From Epichloe hybrida (taxonomy: Eukaryota; Ascomycota; Sordariomycetes; Hypocreales; Clavicipitaceae), in assembly GCA_019022495.1 (NCBI GenBank), contig JAFEKR010000050.1:124001-188000 (forward strand): a DNA stretch of 64,000 nt, given 5' to 3'. Below the pieces are notes generated by a model. It saw nothing but the letters and a program-made list of their open reading frames with translations. It was not told the origin of the DNA and searched no databases. Position numbers and translations under genes: made by a program. Positions within the stretch are counted from its first letter, which is position 1; each line of letters opens with the position of its first letter. Below are positions 10,956 to 20,770 of the stretch, piece after piece.

Positions 10956-11692
10956 ACTGGACAACCCATCCCGATTTGAATACAGCCCATGTACATATCT
11001 ACGTATACACGAAACACTGAGCAAGAAGAGGCCCCAGCCAAGGGCGTCGCCAACTTCAAAAGGTCTCATGTTCCAAGTAAATGACTCTTGTTGCTACCAG
11101 AAAGTTTCTTGTTTTCCCAAAAAGAAAAAAAAAATGATCTGAAATACTGCCCTTCTCAATGATCTAAACGGCGTATGATGCATAGAAGCGGGCTGTTTCG
11201 GAAGTACGAACTGGTCGGTCGTCTGGTACGGGACACGGAACGGTGCGCTCAGGGAGTGCAGCAGGCTATGCGGGAAGACGGCAAATGGACGTGGACGCCG
11301 TGCGGGTGGTGATAGTGGAAGGGAAGAGTAGGGATATCACGCTGACGGGGGCAAAGGAGGTGAAAGATTACGTGCAAGGCAAGGCCATGGGGACGGTGAT
11401 CCAAGAGAGTTCGTGGGAGCAACTGGCGAGGCCTGTGAATATAGGTGCCAATTCAGATGAAGAAGGAGAATAAAAAGAGAGTATATAAGAAGTGCCCAGT
11501 GAGATACATCAAAGGATCGTGACAAACACATCATCACATGACATTTTTCGTTTTTCTTTTTCATCATCATAAATCGTTTAGAAATCCCGCGCTGCCATAA
11601 AGGGAAAAAAAAAAGGGGAGAAGGGAAAAAACTTGCAAGTCGACTCCCACCAGAGCATCAGAAGAAAGAAAAACATTCCAATGGCATGTCGC
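10956..11692. other. Convergent 3' region between NOP13 and the F-box-like gene
   Basis: Holds the 3' ends of two convergent genes plus one short open frame on the plus strand (11285-11473, listed separately). Short A tracts occur at 11127-11137 and 11604-11614. Confidence 0.4.
11285..11473 (+). CDS. Short unassigned open frame (62 aa)
   Basis: The ATG at 11285 opens MDVDAVRVVIVEGKSRDITL and ends IGANSDEEGE at 11473. The composition is protein-like and not low complexity, and the frame is open further upstream to about 11243 without another ATG. I do not recognise the family. It could be a small gene, a last exon, a relic, or 3' UTR of NOP13 that is open by chance. Confidence 0.2.
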   Translation: MDVDAVRVVIVEGKSRDITLTGAKEVKDYVQGKAMGTVIQESSWEQLARPVNIGANSDEEGE

Positions 11693-12252
11693 TCACGAAC
11701 GACTAAACATCAAGGGCACCAAAACACTCCGACTCTCGCACCTAAACCTGTCTTCCACGACCATGTCCCTCGCGTGCGCGGCACCACCAGTCCACTCGCG
11801 GCTCGCCATGAGACGACACGCTGCCACCGCGTCGGTCGCGTGGGTGCGCTTTGCGCAGAATTCCCTGCTGAGCTTGGACAAGACTGCCTCTTTGGCCTTC
11901 TGGAGAGCGGTGACGCGAGCGTCTGCGTCTTCGGCAAGTAGGCGGTGGGCCTCTTCCTGCTCGAGATTGCGCTGGACAGAGGTGATTTCGCTATATTGAG
12001 AGGGCCGAGAGGGATCGTAGACGGTGGGCTGGAGCAGGACGGGCTGTGGATCGGACGCGAGGATGGGGGCGGTGATGATGACGGGTCCGGGGGATGGAGG
12101 TGTGACGGGGCGGGAGGCAGTGTCTGCTTCAAAGGGCGGTTTGGGCTTGCGCCTCGAGGGCTTGCGCTGCTCGCTCTGGAGTTGACGATGGGAAGAGGAT
12201 GATGACGATGGAGGGCGGGACTCGGAGCCGACATGATCCTCGCCACCACCGG

Positions 12253-12289
<37 letters not shown>

Positions 12290-13753
12290 ACCGCTGCTGC
12301 TGTTACCACTGCGGTGGTGCTTTCTACGACGACGACGAGTCTTCTTCCTGCGCAGCTTGGTAGTGAAACCCATGGTGTCATCGGCCCTTGCCATAGCCGC
12401 CGCCGCCGCTGCCGTGGCTGACGTCTCGTCTGACAAGCTTTCTATAACGCTCCTCTCCTCAGGGCTGAATCCAAAGCCACCGAGATCCAAGCCCAGGAGT
12501 TCCCGGCTCACAGCCTCGACAGCAGCACTGGGACTCGGCAACTCCTCTTCGCTCTCGTTTGTGACGAGCGAGCAACTCGACGCAGCCATGACACTGATCC
12601 TAGACCAGCACTCATCCTTGTTCACCGGCGCCAGTGCCTCATCCCAATTGCCGTTGTTGGCGAGCACGACGTTCTCAAAGTCAAACTCCTTGACGGTTCG
12701 GCTATGGTTCCTAATCAGCTCGCTCAGCTGCGGGGCGTTCATGGCCGCGTTCCGGATCTGCAAGTGTCGCAGCTTGGGGAAATGAATGGGCGACCTGGGT
12801 GGGCGAGTGGGCAGCGGAGACATGGGCGACGTGACTTCGTGAAATAGCTTCTTGGACGACCGGGGCGGCGCAAACAGGGCATCAGAGGAGAGAGACACGG
12901 CACAAGGACCCTTGTTGCCGACCCAGGAGAAGCTGAATTTCTCGAGCTCGGGCGCGAAGAAGCGCACGTAGTCGTCCATGATCTTGAGGTGGTCTAGCCC
13001 CGGGGATGATCCGTAAAAGTCCCATGATTCAACAGAGACGTTGAGCTTCTTGACCTGCTTCCACCGCTTGCCCGCCGAGGGAACGGACCCGAACCCTTGG
13101 GTGTGCCGGAGGTAGCTGAACGCGGCGGGATGCATGGACGACAGCGACAATTTGTATAGCTTGTCCAACGGGGCTCTCTCCACGGCAATCCGCAGACTGA
13201 TGAGCGCATAGTCGACAATGTCCCGCCTGTACCGCTCTCGCGGATCCTGCCCCGGACACCGCACGGTCAAGTGCCGCATGTTGGGGAGCGATTTGAAGGC
13301 ATTGATGAAGCTGGGCACGTTGGTGGCGGCGTGGAAGAGCGGCGGATACTGCTGGGTCAAGATGTCACCGAGCTCCGTGTTTGCGTACTTGCGGCGAGTG
13401 AGCACCGAGCTCATGCTCGTGTGAGGCGTGTAGAGGAAGCAGATCTCCTGGCCGGTGAGGGGATGGACCAGGGGCGGCAGGAAAGTGGCCTCGGAGTGAG
13501 GCATGTGGAAGGTGAGGTGTTCGATGTGGTGGCCGACGCGGTTGGGGGCGGACACGCGGCATGGCTTGGTGAAGGTCCTTGATGAGAAGGTCATGTGGAT
13601 GCGGGTGAAGAGGCGCTTCGTGACGAGGTTGCAGCATGCCGAGGAGAGTTGGCGGATGGAGGCGATGTCCGAGGTGGACAGGTGCGGAAAGAGATGGTCT
13701 CTGATGCGTTCGCTCCTTAGGAGGGCGATGAAGAGTTGTTCGGTCGAAGACAT
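11693..13753 (-). CDS. F-box-like protein, uncharacterised, with Ser-rich and basic tail
   Basis: A 686-aa single exon. The N-terminus (LRSERIRDHLFPHLSTSDIASIRQLSSACCNLVTKRLFTRI) resembles an F-box, which would recruit an SCF ubiquitin ligase through Skp1. It is followed by LRR-like segments typical of fungal F-box proteins (LPNMRHLTVRC, LYKLSLSSMHPA, FPKLRHLQIRNAAMNAPQLSEL). The second half is disordered: a poly-Ala run, a basic block (KLRRKKTRRRRRKHH), poly-Ser encoded by a trinucleotide repeat, and a C-terminal coiled-coil-like segment (RNLEQEEAHRLLAEDADARV). The start is the ATG at 13751-13753. The F-box call is by pattern; the substrate is unknown. Confidence 0.65.
12252..12287. repeat. 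GCT/AGC trinucleotide microsatellite inside a coding exon
   Basis: About 12 copies of GCT (plus strand) encode poly-Ser on the minus strand in the F-box-like gene; a second interrupted block continues to about 12306. Length is likely polymorphic between strains. Confidence 0.85.
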
Positions 13754-15409
13754 GACTTGGGCGAATTGGGTGTGGAAACGTTGTCTTGTAGAGTGTCGTT
13801 TCAGAGTATCAGAATAGGAATGCGCGTCGTTGAGAATTAATTGTTGGTCTAGCGCCGGTGAAGTCTGTGAAAGTCCCAGCTGTATTTTCCCACGACGTTA
13901 TCAGATCCAATTCGATGCGGAAATAACCACACAAACCCAAGGTCAAAAGAAGCCAGGCCAAAAAGGCAGAATATGATGAATGCAGAAGAGTATAACAGCC
14001 CGGACAACACCATGCGCAGGACAACGCCCGTATATATCCCGCCAAACAGCGTCTTTGCTGCATGATGACCCCTCACAATCTCACAGTCAGTCTCTTTTCG
14101 CCTTCTTTTCGCCTCTTTTCGCCGCCTTCTCCTCCGCCCGAGAACAGAGCCCCTGCTCTTCCTCGGGGCCGATCCAAAACCCCATCGCAAACTGCATCGT
14201 CGACCAGCCAGGTCAGAACGACTGGCTCGTGAGTCGCCGGGGCCTCAGGAACCTGCAGGACGCAGGAAACTTGAATAACGGTTGGCTGATTCCGTCCTGC
14301 GTCGCGTCCGCGTTGGGAAGCGTGCCGACGGCCCTGGTTGGCCTGGTTGGCCTGCATGTCGCAGCTGTGCACTGCCGTGCAGGAGGAGGAGAAGCGGCAT
14401 TTCTGTATTTCTGTGAAGCTCGAGATGGACGAGCCAGTGCAGTGGGGTCGAGTTCCCGCGGCGGAGGTTGCGAGATTATGGAGATCCTTGCAGCGACGAT
14501 CCCTGCTTTTGATGGTGTCGTGTCCACTTGATCCGTTCATGAGACCCTTGCCTTTCTTTGCCTGTCGTCGCCAATCACGTCGTCGGCGCGTCTGGACGCG
14601 AGACACGCGCCAACGTCGCCCGCCTCGCGACGTGTTCGAAGCCGAAGCCGCGCCGTCTCGCCCGTTTTGGCCGACTGGGCGCGATTCCCCATCTTCTCGA
14701 ATTGCGAGGCCTTGAACCAACACTGAATGCCAACCTACTACTAATCTGCTCTTCATGAGCACGACCGCAGCGCACCAGTGCAAATCGCAGGAAATCGTGC
14801 AAATCCATCGTGCCCCATCATCATGTCTGGCTGGCGTGGTAGTCGATCAACGGCTTTCCATTGTCCTCAACACAGATTGACGACACGAATTCCAAGCAAG
14901 CCCCAACGGTAGCGCGACGTTGGTGCCCACATACGAAGCTGGACGGCTTCCCATCGTGTCTGAATCCGACCATAGCCTGCATAGCCTGTTCCTCATTCGC
15001 GTTGAAACGAGACAGTGCGTCATTGCCAATCGTTTGCCTGATCCGCCATCGCAGACCAACGCTCATGCAACTTCCTCGTCAAGTTTTCGCGTGCCCTGGC
15101 TCGTGGAAACTGCATGTGCACCTCGCAATAGTCGTGGATGGCAACATCTGATGACCTTTTTAGCAAGGGAACCGTCCAACATGCCTGCTCTCCTCATTGG
15201 CCCGAGGGTGAGCACTGCGAGACATATATAGAGATGCGAAGCAAATCAAGAGTGGTAGTGTAACAATCGCATTGTCGAGTCGCCCAGTCGTGGGGCTTGT
15301 TAAATTCTTGTCATTGGGTATCTGTATCTATACACATGCACGAGGCATGATCCATCCCCGTGCCTCAAATAGTGCTATATGCTGCTATTGGTGGCTGTTT
15401 GACTGGCAC
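13754..15409. other. Intergenic region upstream of the F-box-like gene
   Basis: About 1.65 kb. Several open frames on both strands (for example 14073-14783 minus and 13980-14531 plus) overlap each other and show no family features, so none is called. It should contain the F-box gene promoter at its left and the 3' UTR of the AIR-type gene at its right. Confidence 0.5.
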
Positions 15410-17518
15410 CTAACGTGCTCGGCCTCGCCCTCTACCCCCTCTCCCTCCTCTTCCAGCGCCCCGCCCGCGTTGCTCGCGGTGGCTTCCCCTTCCATGTCCA
15501 TTTGAGCTACCTTGCGAGGGTGGCGGCACGTTGCGGTAGTCTCGCGTCGACGCAGGGGGTTTAGGTGGCAGAGAAGGAGGCGGAGGAGGCGGAGGTTGGC
15601 CGGCATGCTCTCGAGAGCCCGGTGGTGGAGGGTAGGCCTTTGATTTTCCGGATGATGGTGGCGGTCCCGGAGGAAGAGGAGGCTGCCCAGCCCGTGGTTG
15701 GGAGTTGTTGACTCTGTGACTGCCCATCATCTGCGGTAGTTGGATATTGCTGGATAACCGTATCTGCCCAGAACCCCCCTTTGGTTCCCTTATGGCTCTC
15801 CTGCTCAGAAACTCCACATCAGAGTCATCACTCTCGGAGAAGTGGATGATATTCGCAGTTCGAGGTGCATGGCCTCGACTTCTTGTTTCAAAACCGCGTA
15901 GAGACCGTTGGTTGGCAATCGGACCCGCAATCTCCTCGATAGATAGTGCCTTACATTTGGGGTCTATGTAGATGTTGCGATTCCGAAGTGACCAAGTTGG
16001 GTTGGCAGAAATGCCTCGACGCTCTCTGCAATCCCCCGAGAAATGATCTGTGCCACCGCAGACAGAACAAGAGCAGGGCAGATAGATGACTGAGTGGATG
16101 GTGTGCGCGTCGGGTTGAAACGATCGCCACACTTCGGTGCAGTTGCCTTCCAGATGCTCGTTCGAGTTGCAATACGCACATGCCAGACCCTCGTCCTTTG
16201 TGAGCGCAAGCTTTTCTGTACAGCTTGCCATTTGGTGACCGAGCTGACGACACTTGTCGCACCGTTCCTGGATGCTAGGACAGCAGAAGTCCCAGTGATC
16301 GATGCTTTTGCAGAAACGGCACTTGGATCTTGCACAGTGGATGGCTTTGTGGTCTTCGCCACCGCACAGGAGGCACATGGTGCTCGCGTCTGCGGCAGAT
16401 GGAAAGTATCTTCTTTGTTGCTGGAGCTCCTCCTCTCCTGTTGGAACGCCCTTCCTCACGATCGAGGTGTCTCCATTTTGATGCGATTCTTGTGCCTTTT
16501 CTGGTGCAGAGTCCTTAATGACGCCACTACTGACTTGTCCTTCCTCCATTGACCCTTCGCTTTGGCTCGCCCCTGTACCATTCTGGTTTGCGACGCGACT
16601 CTCTGCCGTGGGCTCAGACGCTGACCCAGTGCCATTGGTATTCAACTTGAGAGACTCAATTACATTCTGTATCGTACGGGATGTTTCGACCTTCTTTGCC
16701 GCTTGTTTCGCAGCCCTCCTTTTAGCCTGGCGCAGTCCACTGTGTTGATCGAGGTAGAATGCAAAGGCGTCCATAGCCACAGCGGGAGTGACGGCCGAGA
16801 TACTCTCGAGATTGTGCTGGCAGAGGACTTGGACCCAATCTTTAAATCTTGCAAACCAGGAGCCCTGCTTCTTGGGAGATAGAGCTGGAAGCTTAAACGC
16901 CGACGAGCCAGCCGTGTAGGTAGGTGACTCAGATGGCATGGTTGACCCAGCAAAAGGCTCAAGATTGTCGACTTCAGTATTATCAGTCAATAGTTCCGCA
17001 CTCGACATCTGGCTCGATGTTGGCAGCGAGGACTTTGAAGCAACAGCAGCACCAGCACAAGCAGCAGAGGAAGAAGAAGAAGAAGCAGCAGCAGGATGTC
17101 GAAGTGGAGGAGGCTCGTCACTCCTGCTTGGGGCGGAATCTGAGGCCGTTTTGCCAGTTTCAAGAGCAGCACGCGGGTTAGGCTCGTCACCCGACTCGTC
17201 AACTTCACCTTCCTCTGAACCCTGGTGGGAATGAGGGTCCACGGGACGAGAGCTCAGTCTGGCCCTCTTGGAACCGCGTGGAGGAGATTCAACGTCAAGG
17301 TTAGAAGCTGGCGAATAGCCGTCCGAACCATCTAACTCGTCCTCATCCTCGCGTGGCCGCTTCTGGCCAGGTGTTAACTGTTTCTTGCCGGTCTCTTCCA
17401 TTTTTGCTTCTTCAAGTGTCAAATGCGCCTTTTCCTCGTCATGATGCAGCTCATTGTCACTCGACGAAATACTAATGACGTCCCCTGGCGCATCGTTGTT
17501 CATGAACTTGATGCTCAT
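15410..17518 (-). CDS. AIR-type five-zinc-knuckle protein (TRAMP complex)
   Basis: A 702-aa protein with five CCHC knuckles in tandem: CLLCGGEDHKAIHC, CRFCKSIDHWDFCC, CDKCRQLGHQMASC, CAYCNSNEHLEGNC and CSVCGGTDHFSGDC. This matches yeast Air1/Air2, the RNA-binding subunit that joins the Trf4/5 poly(A) polymerase and Mtr4 helicase in the TRAMP nuclear surveillance complex. It is much longer than the yeast proteins. The N-terminal half is Ser/acidic with a basic cluster, and a conserved-looking segment (WFARFKDWVQVLCQHNLESI) precedes the knuckles. The C-terminus is proline-rich and ends in an RGG-like tail (RGRGAGRGGRGGRGRGRAR). The start is placed at ATG 17518 (MSIKFMNNDAPGD); the frame is open to 17713 but that part looks like leader. 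Confidence 0.82.
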   Translation of the reverse strand: MSIKFMNNDAPGDVISISSSDNELHHDEEKAHLTLEEAKMEETGKKQLTPGQKRPREDEDELDGSDGYSPASNLDVESPPRGSKRARLSSRPVDPHSHQGSEEGEVDESGDEPNPRAALETGKTASDSAPSRSDEPPPLRHPAAASSSSSSAACAGAAVASKSSLPTSSQMSSAELLTDNTEVDNLEPFAGSTMPSESPTYTAGSSAFKLPALSPKKQGSWFARFKDWVQVLCQHNLESISAVTPAVAMDAFAFYLDQHSGLRQAKRRAAKQAAKKVETSRTIQNVIESLKLNTNGTGSASEPTAESRVANQNGTGASQSEGSMEEGQVSSGVIKDSAPEKAQESHQNGDTSIVRKGVPTGEEELQQQRRYFPSAADASTMCLLCGGEDHKAIHCARSKCRFCKSIDHWDFCCPSIQERCDKCRQLGHQMASCTEKLALTKDEGLACAYCNSNEHLEGNCTEVWRSFQPDAHTIHSVIYLPCSCSVCGGTDHFSGDCRERRGISANPTWSLRNRNIYIDPKCKALSIEEIAGPIANQRSLRGFETRSRGHAPRTANIIHFSESDDSDVEFLSRRAIREPKGGSGQIRLSSNIQLPQMMGSHRVNNSQPRAGQPPLPPGPPPSSGKSKAYPPPPGSREHAGQPPPPPPPSLPPKPPASTRDYRNVPPPSQGSSNGHGRGSHREQRGRGAGRGGRGGRGRGRAR

Positions 17519-18239
17519 CTCGAAGGCAGATGGCGGGAGTTCCGGCGCGAGAGCCCAAAAATATGTGATGAGCAGAGATAGCTTGCGGCTGCTGGCTCTT
17601 GATAGCGTCGGTTGGTGTATTGAGGCGCCGTCGCTCAAACATGTGAAGAGCTTGCTTGTCTGCGAACTGATAACTGGCGATGATCTCGTAGCATCAAGTG
17701 ACCCTACATACATGTATGCTCAGCAAATCAGATGCAACCATGTCCACAAACTTTTTCCCGAGGGTTACCCGCATCAGGTGGACCCACATATGTGCATTGC
17801 ACTCTGTCATTGTGCAATTTCCAAATTCGCAACTTGAATTTTTTTTTTCTATTCCATGGTGATTTGCATGTGACACGACACCTGTTGTGCATTTAACTTA
17901 GTAAGTGTCTTTGCGGGAAGTTGACCGCATTCATTCATCCCACACGCACACGCTTCTTGTGCCCGCATATCATCGTGACGATCTGCCGAAGCTGAGTATT
18001 GGTGCGATAACGTTGACCTTGAGTCATTTTAATCTCTTGTCCTTCGTAGTCCCCGACCATGCGCCCGACCATGCGCCCCCGACCATGCGGGCAAATAAAC
18101 TACCGCTGAACGAGGCGATGGTCTAGCCTAGCTTGGAGATGCGCGAATTGACGAATAAATGACTATCAAAGTAACTTCACTTTTGAAAAGAAATTCCCAG
18201 ACTCGAGAGAGTATTGTATTGAATCGGAATTTTTCGAGC

Positions 18240-18270
<31 letters not shown>

Positions 18271-19006
18271 GGGTTTATACATACAGTGCGGCTGCCTACT
18301 GTTAAAGTCGACCCGTGTATGTAGGGTAGGCTGTGGCGAAAGTGAATGACAGAAGGAGCAAGCTGGAACCAAAGGCCCATTCAGCTTCAGACTCCAGACC
18401 CCAGCGTTTCTGCTGTTCCTCCATCACCATTTAAAAGTCACTGGCCTCGTTCCATCACCTTTCGCCGCCTGCATCCCATCTGTGCACGCTGCTGTCGCCT
18501 CGTCCAGGCACCCATCGACCTTTCCCTTTATTCCGTACAGAATCACTCTCGGCATCCATACGCTGGGCCGCCGCCCGGGCTGTCGACTCTCTCTCTCCTA
18601 CCTGCACACACGACCGTTCCCTGATCCAGGGCCACCCCAAAACGTTGTCAACTCTCCGGCTTCGCCGTCTTGTCCGCTGCACATCTCCGGCTTACCACAT
18701 TCTGCAAGACAGGCGCCGCCGTCGTCTTCTCACGTTCTCAGCCTCGGTTCGATTCGAATCGGCATAGTTCGTCACACCCACCCGCATATTCTCGTACCAC
18801 CGTCTTGTTTGTGGTCGGTGACTTGGAGAATCCGCGACGCCCTCGTTTTCGCCGCTTCCCGCCACACGTCTAGACTACATTAGTCCTGCTCTCTCCTCCC
18901 CGTGTCCGACAATACCGCCAAACTGTCTTCCCCAATTCTCCTTCAGCGTACCGTTTCCTACGACGCGGGCACTAAACCTCCGCGTCGTGGAAACACATAC
19001 TTAGAT
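17519..19006. promoter_or_regulatory. Divergent region between the AIR-type gene and ORM
   Basis: About 1.5 kb between two divergent starts. It holds a TA-rich dinucleotide run (18241-18270), a small tandem repeat of CCGACCATGCGCC (18055-18090) and a long CT-rich stretch (18400-18900) typical of fungal promoters and 5' leaders. No ATG-started frame here reads into ORM. Confidence 0.5.
18241..18270. repeat. TA dinucleotide-rich microsatellite
   Basis: An alternating TATATA/CATATA run of about 30 nt in the divergent intergenic region. Simple repeat only. Confidence 0.8.
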
Positions 19007-19824
19007 ATGGCCGACCGCAACAACTCATCTCGTAGGAGGAGATCCAGTAGCATCTTGCAAGTCTACCATGAACCTCCCGAGACTCTTGAGCAGATCAGTG
19101 ACCAAGCTGCTCTACCGAACTTGAATGCCAATTGGACAAGCGCAAAAGGTACCCTCTTCCTCTCCTGACGATGGCGGGCGCCACCATGCCCCTTTACACA
19201 CCCAACAAAGTCAATATTGTCCGATGGCAGCCACCTTGCATCTATTCCATGCGAATATCCGAATTTTATGCTTTCCTGCCTCGTCATACGAGTGGGAAAG
19301 CCATCAGATGCTGTTGCTGACGTGATATTCTCGCATATAGGAGCCTGGACCATTCACGTGGTTTTGATCGCCGCTCTCAAAATCTTCTACGACATCATTC
19401 CCGGCGTATCACAAGAAACATCATGGACGCTAACGAATATGACGTACATGTTTGGCTCGTACATCATGTTTCATTACGTGCGTGGTGTCCCGTTCGAATT
19501 TAACAGCGGAGCTTTTGACAATTTGAATATGTGGGAGCAAATCGACAATGGCGCTCAATACACGCCGACCAAGAAGTTTCTTCTTAGCGTTCCCATCGTG
19601 CTGTTCCTTCTGAGCACACACTACACTCATTATGATCTGGCTTATTTCATTATTAACTTTCTGGCTGTATTGGCCGTGGTCATCCCCAAGCTGCCGTTTG
19701 TACGTTGTCGTCATGTCTTGACCGACTCTCTTTCTTTCTGACAAAGTTGTCCCTGCTAACCAGGCGCAAACAGAGCCACAGAATGCGATTCGGTCTATTC
19801 TCAGGCCCCCCCGAGGAGGATTAG
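19007..19824 (+). CDS. ORM1: ORM/ORMDL family regulator of sphingolipid synthesis
   Basis: Orm proteins sit in the ER membrane and inhibit serine palmitoyltransferase; phosphorylation of an N-terminal Ser cluster relieves the inhibition. Three exons (19007-19148, 19341-19699, 19774-19824) give 183 aa. Splice sites restore the family sequence NANWTSAKG-AWTIH and VIPKLPF-SHRMRFGLFSG exactly. The introns (192 and 74 nt) have CTGAC and GCTAAC branch sites. The regulatory cluster RRRRSSS is at residues 9-15, followed by PPETLEQISDQAALPNLNANW, then about four hydrophobic segments (IHVVLIAALKIFYDIIPGV, YMFGSYIMFHYV, FLLSVPIVLFLLSTHY, LAYFIINFLAVLAVVI). Invariant pieces such as GVSQETSWTLTN and FNSGAFDNLNMWEQIDNG are intact. 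The nearest upstream in-frame alternative is only GTG. Confidence 0.95.
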
Positions 19825-20770
19825 AGTTTCGTGTCGGAGATCGCAGGGCGCTCGGTGATGCGTGGTTAACACATGTGAACAGAAGAGTCTCTGGCATGCG
19901 GAAGGCGGCTCGACGATCTACAAGAAAACACACAAGAAGAGATGCGCCATGGTATATTCTACGAAGAAGGGGGCACAACAACAATGGCGAGCATATTCTG
20001 GTGCGTGGGCTCCCACTACGAGAAACTTCTTGTCGTTTTTGGCCGTGGCTTTCAAAGGCAGAAATTGGATCTGAACAACAGCAGCGTATTCTCTCTTGCT
20101 TTTATTTTACATACGCCAATGACTAGTCAAAGCATATCTCGTTCGATGACCTTGCGTGATTTTCCCCATCTTCTTCCGCGAAGTATCGAGGTTTCGTTGA
20201 GGTTCCTGACGCTCTGCGCTTAATTTGAATGTTGATTTCTTCTGACCAATGGCTTCAAGGTTTGCTTCAAGTTGACACGCCGGCACATGTCAAAAATGGA
20301 CACGTGCAAACGTTAGTGGCGTTCTTGACAATTGCACTTTGCCTTATGAAGTTGGCCTTGCATTTTTTGGCTTTTCTTAAGCTGCTCGTCGGTTCACACA
20401 TGGCACTTCTTAGTGTCTCCTGAAACCTTTTGACACGCAATTAACTTTTCCACTTCTGCAACGATCTTTGGGGGCTTTTTGTTTGTTTTGTTTTTGCTTT
20501 TCTCCTCATCAGCCACTGAATGCTACGACCGAGTTTCCTCTGGCCACGCAGAAGCACAGTCATCGCTCAACCAATTTTGGCCTTTTCTCAGAATTATAAA
20601 GTCAGGTTATTTTCTCGAAATCAGAATGAATCCAACTTGTTTTCTTTCCTCCCAGGTTCGACACGCAAGTCCCTTCTTCCTAGGTTGCCTCGACCTGTTT
20701 TAATTCATTCTGCCCCTTCCCTTCTATCATTCCCTGATCTTTTCTCTTTTCAAATTTCAACTTAGTCAAG
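19825..20770. other. Intergenic region between ORM and the GPI-anchored repeat gene
   Basis: The first part is presumably ORM 3' UTR. The last 300 nt are T/C-rich (pyrimidine tracts around 20460-20520 and 20700-20765), as expected for the promoter and leader of the secreted protein that follows. No gene supported. Confidence 0.5.

Noticed and set aside
12252..12785. Poly-Leu frame opposite the F-box-like gene
   Set aside because: Translation of the trinucleotide repeat on the wrong strand; the minus-strand frame is far longer and protein-like.
14073..14783. 236-codon minus-strand frame between the F-box-like and AIR-type genes
   Set aside because: Arg-rich, low-complexity composition and overlap with several antisense frames of similar length; no domain.
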